Part shown: piece after piece, positions 1 through 5,308 of the stretch | How positions within the stretch are numbered: the stretch's first letter is position 1 | How the letters are laid out: each line of letters begins with the position of its first letter | Notes under the pieces: generated by a model | Database searches by the model: none | The model's input: the letters and a program-made list of their open reading frames with translations, nothing else | Told to the model about the DNA's origin: nothing | DNA from: an uncultured Candidatus Saccharibacteria bacterium | Lineage (GTDB): Bacteria > Patescibacteria > Saccharimonadia > Saccharimonadales > JAEWBQ01 | Length of the DNA stretch: 7,705 nucleotides | Reading direction: 5' to 3' | Assembly: GCA_946885745.1 (NCBI GenBank) | Contig: CAMPGV010000036.1 | Location: forward strand, 1 to 7,705 | Translations under genes and position numbers: made by a program

Positions 1-1130
1 ACTGTTGGTTCGGCAAAGAAGTACTCGGTCATCATTGGCAAGTCGGCTAGTGTTTTGAGTCGGTCTTGAACGAGACCAAGGACTTGCTTTTTTTGGTCGT
101 CACTTGCGCTGGCGGCGCTAGCTGGCCAGAAATCGGCAATGCGGTCATACAGGTCCTCGAGGCTGAGCATGCGAATGTGCTGACCATTGAGCCAAAGGAG
201 GCGCTGCTCGTCAAAGCGCGCACCACTCTTTTGGACGCGGTTGAGACTAAACTTTTCAATTAGCTCATCTCGCGTGAAGATTTCTTGTTCGGTGCCATCA
301 TTCCAGCCTATACTAGCTAAGAAATTGAGCATCGCTTCTGGCAGAATGCCTTGATCACGGTATTCGGTGACGCTCTTTGCGCCGTCACGCTTGCCAAGTT
401 TTTTCTTGCCGTCTGGCGCCATGATGTGCGGTAGGCATGCGAGGACAGGCCACTCGATTTCAAGGGCGTCGTAGAGAGATAGGTACTTCGGAATAGAGGA
501 GATGTATTCGAGGCCGCGCACAACATGTGTAATGCCCATTTCGTAATCATCGACAATATGCGCAAAGTTATAGGTTGGTAGTCCGTCTGATTTGATAAGA
601 ATGAAATCGTCGAGAGCTTCCGGTCCGGCGGTGAGTTCACCCATGACTGGGTCATTCCAGGTGTAGCGCTTCACTTCAGGTACCTTAAATCGAAGTGGCT
701 GTGAGCCATCCCAGGTCGGCGGGTTTTCTGGTCGGTGGTCGCGATACAAGAAGGCGCGCTTCTCTGTCTTGGCCTGTTCACGAAAGGCATTAACTTCTTC
801 GGCGGTGTAAGGATCGGCATAAGCGAGGCCTTTGTCGATCAATTTTTGTGCCCATTTAAGATAATGCTCTCGTCGTTCAGTCTGGATATAAGGGCCGTAG
901 TCACCGCCCTTTCGCGGACCTTCGTCCCAGTCGATACCCAGCCAGTCGAGGGTGTCGAGAATAAGATCGGTTGCGCCTTCGACGAACCGGGCTTGGTCGG
1001 TGTCTTCGATGCGTAGAATAAATTTACCACCTTGCTGGCGTGCGAGTAGCCACGGAAAGAGCGCGGCGCGAACGTTGCCAACATGGATATAGCCGGTTGG
1101 ACTTGGAGCAAAACGAGTACGGATAGTCAT
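1..1130 (-). CDS. gltX: Glutamyl-tRNA synthetase, 5' part (C-terminus off the left edge)
   Basis: Ligates glutamate to tRNA-Glu in the cytoplasm using ATP; in bacteria that lack GlnRS the same enzyme can mischarge tRNA-Gln for GatCAB, which I cannot decide here. The frame is open for 376 codons from the ATG at 1130 to the window edge. The class I synthetase signature is clear: the N-terminus reads RFAPSPTGYIHVGNVRAALF, with the HIGH motif as HVGN at residues 16-19. The Rossmann core follows (RIEDTDQARF, GPYIQTERR), then the KMSKS-type loop as KKLGKRDGA near residues 243-251. The usual length is about 460-490 residues, so roughly the last 90-110, part of the anticodon-binding domain, are missing. 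The upstream minus-strand gene ends 31 bp before this start. An extended -10 sits 7 nt before the ATG, so the gene probably has its own promoter. I read the frame base by base over the first 290 nt and at motif level beyond. Confidence 0.96.
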   Translation of the reverse strand, partial: MTIRTRFAPSPTGYIHVGNVRAALFPWLLARQQGGKFILRIEDTDQARFVEGATDLILDTLDWLGIDWDEGPRKGGDYGPYIQTERREHYLKWAQKLIDKGLAYADPYTAEEVNAFREQAKTEKRAFLYRDHRPENPPTWDGSQPLRFKVPEVKRYTWNDPVMGELTAGPEALDDFILIKSDGLPTYNFAHIVDDYEMGITHVVRGLEYISSIPKYLSLYDALEIEWPVLACLPHIMAPDGKKKLGKRDGAKSVTEYRDQGILPEAMLNFLASIGWNDGTEQEIFTRDELIEKFSLNRVQKSGARFDEQRLLWLNGQHIRMLSLEDLYDRIADFWPASAASASDDQKKQVLGLVQDRLKTLADLPMMTEYFFAEPT

Positions 1131-1137
1131 ATGCCCT

Positions 1138-1146
1138 ATTTTAACA
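1138..1146 (-). promoter_or_regulatory. Extended -10 promoter of gltX, leaderless
   Basis: On the minus strand the sequence is TGT followed by TAAAAT, a TGn extended -10 with 5 of 6 matches to TATAAT. Seven bases separate it from the ATG at 1130, so transcription would start at or next to the start codon. No convincing -35 is visible; the expected place overlaps the stop codon of the upstream gene. AGGG at 1134-1137 on the minus strand is too close to the ATG to be a good Shine-Dalgarno sequence. Confidence 0.5.
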
Positions 1147-1161
1147 GATGTCAGAGCGAAG

Positions 1162-2148
1162 TTACATGCTGGTTGCGATACGGTCGACTTGCTCACTTGA
1201 AAGCGGTGCGTCACCACTCAGGTTGTAGAGAATACCATCGTTGACCCATGAGGCATTGTTACCGTAGAGGTAGATAGTCAGGCCGCTGGTTGTAGACGTA
1301 GTGTAGCTGCCTGAAGTTTTCTGGTTGACGTCTTGTTCGACAGCGCTTGAATCCCAGTTCATCTTCTTCTGTGAGATGTTGTAGCTCTGAGGGCCGGTGT
1401 TTGATGCAAACTTCATACTCACTTCGCCATCGGTAAATGCAACAGGGCCTGCAAGGCTGTATCCTGCTGGGCGGTAGGTTGGGTAGTTGGCATTAATGCC
1501 CGCTTGGGCAGCCGCTACGCGCACGGAAATACTTGGCATGTTGAGGTAAGTGAAATAGCCACCAAGTAGGAGAAGCGCGAAGCTGGCCGACACGATACTG
1601 AGGTGGCGTGGCGCTTTTTTCTGCTTCTTTGCCTTGAAAGGTTTGGCGTCGGCTTTTTTAGGTGCCTGGTCAAGGGCGGCGGCAATCGCTTCATTCTTAA
1701 GCACATGAGATGGTTTGACGGTAGCAGCTGGCGTCTGTTCTACGGTGTGCTTTTTGGCTGCTGTATGAGCGTGAGCTTTAGTGACGATCGGGTGCGGACG
1801 CACTGGGGCGATATCGTTTACTGGCTGTACTTTCGCGGTAGCGCCGACAGGGTGCGGTGCAAATTTTTTAATATCGTGGCTGCGGATAATATCAGGGCGC
1901 GGTGTAATACGACGCTTTTGGTTGGCGACCGTATGGGCTGGCGACTTTTGGACGATACGTCGATTAAGAGTTTGTGACTTTTGGGTAGCCTGGTGCACGG
2001 CATGAGATGGTTTTGCTGGCTGATGTGGCTTTTTTGCTGGAGCAACTGCCGGACGTGGCGCTGTGGTGACAGGCGCTGATGCAGTAACCGGCAACCCCGT
2101 GAGGGTGTCGTAAACAATTCCGTTGATAGTGACTGTTTGTTGGCTCAT
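1162..2148 (-). CDS. Single-pass membrane protein with basic cytosolic tail and DUF4367-like outer domain
   Basis: 328 residues. Residues 1-20 form a short ordered-looking head (VTINGIVYDTLTGLPV). Residues about 25-180 are rich in Pro, Ala, Lys and His and look disordered. They hold two motif-like islands: SQTLNRRIVQK at 58-68 and IIRSHDIKKFAPHP at 87-100. One hydrophobic helix follows at about 183-202, after a strongly basic stretch (KAKKQKKAPRH), which predicts N-in, C-out topology. The outer domain (about 218-328) resembles DUF4367: Tyr-Pro start, a GEVSMKF strand, a YNISQKK strand, a TIYLYGNNASWVNDGILYNL block, and a C-terminal helix ending RIATSM. DUF4367 domains are found in outer parts of bacterial membrane and anti-sigma-like proteins; the function is unknown. 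The start is the only in-frame Met for over 200 codons. A weak AGGGG lies 12 nt upstream. Called from motif memory, not a search. Confidence 0.85.
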   Translation of the reverse strand: MSQQTVTINGIVYDTLTGLPVTASAPVTTAPRPAVAPAKKPHQPAKPSHAVHQATQKSQTLNRRIVQKSPAHTVANQKRRITPRPDIIRSHDIKKFAPHPVGATAKVQPVNDIAPVRPHPIVTKAHAHTAAKKHTVEQTPAATVKPSHVLKNEAIAAALDQAPKKADAKPFKAKKQKKAPRHLSIVSASFALLLLGGYFTYLNMPSISVRVAAAQAGINANYPTYRPAGYSLAGPVAFTDGEVSMKFASNTGPQSYNISQKKMNWDSSAVEQDVNQKTSGSYTTSTTSGLTIYLYGNNASWVNDGILYNLSGDAPLSSEQVDRIATSM

Positions 2149-2190
2149 ACTTTGTTGTTTCCCCTACTGTTTGTTTCTTTTTACCTACCC

Positions 2191-2232
2191 TACTTTGTAA
2201 AAAGTAACATTCGTACTACGTCATATAGTACG
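2191..2232. repeat. Two adjacent perfect inverted repeats in a divergent promoter region
   Basis: TACTTT (2191-2196) and AAAGTA (2201-2206) form a 6-bp inverted repeat around GTAA. Six bases further on, CGTACTA (2212-2218) and TAGTACG (2226-2232) form a 7-bp inverted repeat around CGTCATA. Both lie in the 148-bp gap between two divergent genes, 65 bp upstream of the plus-strand start and 43 bp upstream of the minus-strand start. They could be operators for a dimeric regulator. No poly-T tract follows, so they do not look like terminators. Otherwise the gap shows only the -10 at 2275-2283; I could not place a convincing promoter for the minus-strand gene. Confidence 0.35.
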
Positions 2233-2274
2233 CCAAGGGGTGGAGCCGTGCAAGTAGTTTTCGGAGGTATTTCT

Positions 2275-2283
2275 TGGTATACT
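2275..2283 (+). promoter_or_regulatory. Extended -10 promoter of the PEGA-domain gene
   Basis: TGG followed by TATACT (5 of 6 to TATAAT) is a textbook TGn extended -10. The predicted transcription start is about 2290, leaving a leader of only about 7 nt before the ATG at 2297. No Shine-Dalgarno sequence lies between; the only purine block (CGGAGG at 2261-2266) is upstream of the -10 and cannot be in such a transcript. The -35 position (near 2255-2260) is poor, as expected for extended -10 promoters. Confidence 0.6.
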
Positions 2284-2296
2284 GTAAACAGTTATT

Positions 2297-3769
2297 ATGT
2301 ATCGTCCACCTTCTAAGAGATCCGCGTTTTGGCGCCTAACTGCGACCTATGCAGCTATGGTAGTCGCAATTTTATCACTTGTCACCGTACTAGTGTTTGT
2401 CATACTGGGGTTTCGTTATAACGGTGATGACGGCAAGATTGAGCAAGGCGGCTTGGTGCAGTTTGCGACACAGCCGACGGGTGCAACAGTCGCTATCGAC
2501 AGTATTCCATTTGGCGCGCGAACTGCCACGAAGGCTACTCTCGCGGCCGGTAGCCACTCTATTACCATGAACCGTGAGGGGTATCAGGAATGGCGCAAGT
2601 CTGTTTCAGTAGTGCCCGGAGCCGTTCTGTGGCTCAATTATGCCCGGTTGATTCCTCAAGAAATGGAAGCTGAGAAGATTGCAGCGTTTTCAACTATCAG
2701 TAGTAGCGTAGCCTCGCCAAACCGAGACTACATGATCGCAAGCACGGACCCTGCCCTGCCAGAGCTTGAGCTAGCTGACATTAGCGACACACAGCCAATC
2801 ATGACTAAGTTAGCGCTCCCACAGGACCTTTATACGCATCCGACAGAGGGTAAGACGCAGCACTTTAGTGTAGTGGAATGGGATAAGGATAATCGCTTTG
2901 TGCTCGTTAAACATACTATTGAGGGTACGCCTCGTGTTGAGTGGCTGATGGTCGATACGCGGGCAATCGCAGAAAGCAAAAATATTACGCGTTTACTTAA
3001 CATCGACAGTAGCGAGATGCGCTTTAGCCGCGACAGTAGCCAAGCTCTGTATGTACTGACGCAGGGTGATGTGCGTAAGATTGAACTTGGTGCGGCGACA
3101 CTCTCACGTCCACTGGTAAGTAATGTGGCAGAATTTGATTTGTACCGTGACACTGGCGTGACATACGTGACAAATCTTGACCCAGAAACTAAACAGCGTG
3201 CTGTGGGGTATGTGCTCGATGCGGACACGGAGCCTCGCCATCTGCGTATGTACAGTGACGACGGCACAACGCCACTGCATATAGATATCGGTGAGTATTT
3301 CAGTGACATCTACGTTGCAATTGCCTATGGTGCAAAAGTTTCGATTGTGACAGGAAATGTACCTAAGACAGCGGCGGAATTCAACGCCATGGATCGTGTC
3401 GCCACTATGGATCTTGCCAATACCGTGAACCGATTGACGATTATTACGAGCGGTCGATTTGTTGTGGCCGAAATGAATGACAGTTACGCTGTGTATGACC
3501 TTGAGCTTAAGCGTCAGACAGTGACACCGCTCAAGGGTAGCTCACAAGCTGGTCGTCAGCTTGAATGGATCGATGGCTACATGCCATGGAGTGATCGTGA
3601 CGGCATGCTGCGGCTTTATGAATTTGACGGCGAAAATCAGCACGACATTATCCCGGTTGTTAGCGGTCAAGCGGTGACACTGAGCCGCAATGGAACGTAT
3701 CTCTATAGTGTTGGCAAGACGGCAGATGGCCAGTCTCAACTACAACGCGTACGACTCATCTTGCAATAG
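2297..3769 (+). CDS. Membrane-anchored PEGA-domain protein with probable beta-propeller
   Basis: 490 residues, no cysteine seen. A short basic N-terminus (PPSKRSAFWR) precedes a long hydrophobic helix at about 17-38, so it is probably a signal anchor with the rest outside the cell. Residues about 51-110 match a PEGA domain: VQFATQPTGATVAID, the turn PFGART, then LAAGSHSITMNREGYQEW and a closing VSV strand. PEGA domains are small beta-sandwiches, often found in surface proteins. The remaining 370 residues contain spaced beta-rich units such as EWDKDNRFVLVKH (194-206), MRFSRDSSQALYVL (241-254) and VTLSRNGTYLYSVG (460-473). These resemble WD40/TolB-like blades (inference). An in-frame TAA at 2285 makes the ATG at 2297 the first possible start. 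It ends 20 bp from the convergent sortase gene. The function is unknown; a structural or adhesive surface role is the simplest guess. Confidence 0.87.
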   Translation: MYRPPSKRSAFWRLTATYAAMVVAILSLVTVLVFVILGFRYNGDDGKIEQGGLVQFATQPTGATVAIDSIPFGARTATKATLAAGSHSITMNREGYQEWRKSVSVVPGAVLWLNYARLIPQEMEAEKIAAFSTISSSVASPNRDYMIASTDPALPELELADISDTQPIMTKLALPQDLYTHPTEGKTQHFSVVEWDKDNRFVLVKHTIEGTPRVEWLMVDTRAIAESKNITRLLNIDSSEMRFSRDSSQALYVLTQGDVRKIELGAATLSRPLVSNVAEFDLYRDTGVTYVTNLDPETKQRAVGYVLDADTEPRHLRMYSDDGTTPLHIDIGEYFSDIYVAIAYGAKVSIVTGNVPKTAAEFNAMDRVATMDLANTVNRLTIITSGRFVVAEMNDSYAVYDLELKRQTVTPLKGSSQAGRQLEWIDGYMPWSDRDGMLRLYEFDGENQHDIIPVVSGQAVTLSRNGTYLYSVGKTADGQSQLQRVRLILQ

Positions 3770-3789
3770 GAGTTAATAAGACTTGTTAT

Positions 3790-5049
3790 TTATTGACCAC
3801 TTCCAAACATGCGTTGGAATAATGTCGGCGAATTGCCGGGTATGGCTACATTTGCTGAATCTGCACTTGCGGCTGGTGCTGGCGTAGCCGAAGCTGGGCT
3901 TGGGCTTACCTGTTCTGCGGTGATGAGAAGACGATTGAGCGCTGTGCCAAGTGGCGTACAAGTGATAAGAGTTAACTCTGGCTTGTCTGTTGGATAAATG
4001 AGTGCGTTCACTTCTGTCGGTGCCACTACTTTTTTATTTGTAACCGTGTAGGTATAGCGAGTACCTTCGTAGTTGATGTAGATTGAGTCGCCCTTTTCAA
4101 GCTGCTCAAGGCGCGCAAAGATAAACTTGTAGTCCCCTTTATCGAGAATATCATTGCTCGAGTGGCCTGATAATACGGTATTACCAACCTGGCCTGGCTT
4201 GCTGTTGGCACCCGGAATGCCGAAGTATGCAACACCACTTTCCATAGCTTTCATCTGGGAATCGTAGTCGGGTGTTACGTCGTAGACCACCGGTACGTCT
4301 ACATTGATCTTTGGGATGATGAGTTTTGGTTCTGGGCCAACTTCAATGCTGGTGCTCGGGTTGACGATAAAGTTTGCAGGATTAATATTGCCTGGGCTAA
4401 TGTACGCCTGGACGTTTGAGATTAAAACGCGGTTAAATTGCAAAAAGAGGAAGAGTACTACGACGCCTAGTGCGGCGGCCGTAGGCACGAAATGGCGTGA
4501 TTTGCGGACGCTGTCGGCTGATGTGCGCAGTTTTGCCATAAGGTTATTGCGAAGTTCGAGGAGCGCCTCAGTTTGATTAAGAGTGCGAGAGCTTTGGGTG
4601 CTCGTAGTGCCTGTGTCGGCCGCCGGTGAGGTGGCTTCTGTTTGAGGAGGTTGTGCACTTTGCGCCCCATTACTTATCTGCACTTGGTGCATGCGATTCA
4701 TGTAGTATCGCTCGTAGTACTGCTTGTAGTAGTCCTGCCAAGCGCTATGGTACTTCTTCCAGTGCTCTGCTTCGATTGTTGTAGCTGCTGGATTGTGTGT
4801 GCGACTGTAGGCAGTGGCCTGCTGTTCCGTCTCAGCGGCCTCGGGAGTGGCTGCGATAACCGGCGTGGTGTGTGGGGTTGGCGTGCGAGTGTTGCCACTA
4901 TATATGCTATTTAACTGGTCGCGAGCAATATTGGCCGTTGCCTCTCGGGTTGAGGCATCGCGTCGGGCTGTTGGTTCGCCATGGAGAAAAGGTCGCTGCG
5001 GTACCAGCGGCGTGCCCACTCGCCTGTCATCTTGATCATCTGGTGTCAT
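3790..5049 (-). CDS. Sortase (transpeptidase) with long cytosolic N-terminal tail
   Basis: 419 residues. Sortases cut a C-terminal sorting signal of exported proteins and join them to the cell wall or to each other. The catalytic domain (about 240-382) starts PKLIIPKINVDVPVVYDV and contains the active-site triad: His296 in VLSGHSS, Cys364 in LTLITCTPLG and Arg373 in ALNRLLITAE. A membrane helix lies at about 189-206; the 188 residues before it should be cytosolic and are rich in Thr, Ala and Pro. A Tyr-rich segment lies inside this tail (WQDYYKQYYERYY, 104-116). A Ser/Pro/Ala tail follows the catalytic domain and ends SPTLFQRMFGSGQ. The CTPxG...RLL block resembles class C enzymes, but I see no DPW lid and no C-terminal membrane helix, so I leave the class open. 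Start ATG has AGGA at 5058-5061 with 8-nt spacing. No LPXTG-type substrate is visible in the window. Confidence 0.94.
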   Translation of the reverse strand: MTPDDQDDRRVGTPLVPQRPFLHGEPTARRDASTREATANIARDQLNSIYSGNTRTPTPHTTPVIAATPEAAETEQQATAYSRTHNPAATTIEAEHWKKYHSAWQDYYKQYYERYYMNRMHQVQISNGAQSAQPPQTEATSPAADTGTTSTQSSRTLNQTEALLELRNNLMAKLRTSADSVRKSRHFVPTAAALGVVVLFLFLQFNRVLISNVQAYISPGNINPANFIVNPSTSIEVGPEPKLIIPKINVDVPVVYDVTPDYDSQMKAMESGVAYFGIPGANSKPGQVGNTVLSGHSSNDILDKGDYKFIFARLEQLEKGDSIYINYEGTRYTYTVTNKKVVAPTEVNALIYPTDKPELTLITCTPLGTALNRLLITAEQVSPSPASATPAPAASADSANVAIPGNSPTLFQRMFGSGQ

Positions 5050-5057
5050 CTATAGAT

Positions 5058-5061
5058 TCCT
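5058..5061 (-). promoter_or_regulatory. Shine-Dalgarno site of the sortase gene
   Basis: AGGA on the minus strand, 8 nt before the ATG at 5049. It supports this start and contrasts with the neighbouring genes, which lack such a site. Confidence 0.6.
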
Positions 5062-5070
5062 GTATGCTTC

Positions 5071-5082
5071 TATTGTACAATA
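5071..5082. promoter_or_regulatory. 12-bp perfect palindrome TATTGTACAATA, probable bidirectional -10
   Basis: The palindrome contains TACAAT on both strands (plus 5076-5081, minus 5072-5077), each 5 of 6 to TATAAT. On the minus strand the transcript would start near 5065 and include the sortase AGGA site. On the plus strand it would start near 5088 and give about 50 nt of leader before tRNA-Leu. -35 elements are weak on both sides. It could also be an operator overlapping a single promoter. Confidence 0.45.
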
Positions 5083-5136
5083 CATTGGTGACGTCTTCTA
5101 CTTGTCGTAAGGTAGAAATACGTTTTAACAACTCGT

Positions 5137-5223
5137 GCCGCGGTGGTGGAATAGGTAGACACGCTAGACTCAAAATCTGGTGAGCGCAAGCTCGTGCCGG
5201 TTCAAGTCCGGCTCGCGGTACCA
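5137..5223 (+). tRNA. tRNA-Leu (anticodon CAA)
   Basis: 87 nt with encoded CCA (5221-5223), reading UUG leucine codons. The acceptor stem GCCGCGG pairs with TCGCGGT (5213-5219) with two G-U pairs; the discriminator is A5220, as leucine tRNAs need. The D stem is GTG/CAC. The anticodon stem CTAGA/TCTGG encloses CTCAAAA, with CAA at 5171-5173. The long type II variable arm is GAGC-GCAA-GCTC, and the T arm is GCCGG-TTCAAGT-CCGGC. The long variable arm and A73 identify Leu rather than Ser. It lies divergent from the sortase gene and is followed directly by a terminator. Confidence 0.97.
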
Positions 5224-5261
5224 ATAAAAGAACAGGCTCGTATGAGCTGTTTTTTTATTGG
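5221..5261 (+). terminator. Rho-independent terminator of tRNA-Leu, overlapping its CCA end
   Basis: The core hairpin is ACAGGCTC-GTAT-GAGCTGT with a single bulged G, followed by seven T (5250-5256). The stem can extend outward: CCAATAAAA (5221-5229) pairs perfectly with TTTTATTGG (5253-5261), joined by one G-T pair, for a total of 18 pairs. The outer stem uses the CCA of the tRNA. The A-rich left arm gives a T-rich tract on the other strand, so it may work in both directions. Confidence 0.85.
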
Positions 5262-5291
5262 TGATTTTTTGTGGCGTCCGCGCGAGAGAAA

Positions 5292-5303
5292 TGCTACTAT
5301 AAC
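5292..5303 (+). promoter_or_regulatory. -10 region of the prepilin-like gene, probably leaderless
   Basis: Two overlapping candidates: TGC-TACTAT (5292-5300, extended -10, 4 of 6 in the hexamer) and TATAAC (5298-5303, 5 of 6). Either puts the transcription start at or next to the ATG at 5309. There is no Shine-Dalgarno sequence. This promoter lies 31 bp after the tRNA terminator, so the gene is probably transcribed on its own. Confidence 0.45.
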
Positions 5304-5308
5304 CTTAT

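Noticed and set aside
735..1016. Plus-strand open frame of 93 codons
   Set aside because: Antisense to the conserved N-terminal half of gltX.
1603..1977. Plus-strand open frame of 124 codons
   Set aside because: Antisense to the Pro/Ala/Lys-rich tail of the minus-strand membrane protein; it arises from that biased composition.
2830..3309. Minus-strand open frame of 159 codons
   Set aside because: Antisense to the PEGA gene; Ser/Arg-rich peptide with no recognisable motif.
3775..3790. AATAA-gacttg-TTATT between the convergent PEGA and sortase genes as a bidirectional terminator
   Set aside because: Only five A-T pairs and no G-C core; too weak to call, although a terminator is expected here.
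5036..5224. Minus-strand open frame across the tRNA, beginning MVPRAGLEPARACAHQILS
   Set aside because: It is the antisense of tRNA-Leu; GLEPAR-type peptides are a known false call over tRNA genes.
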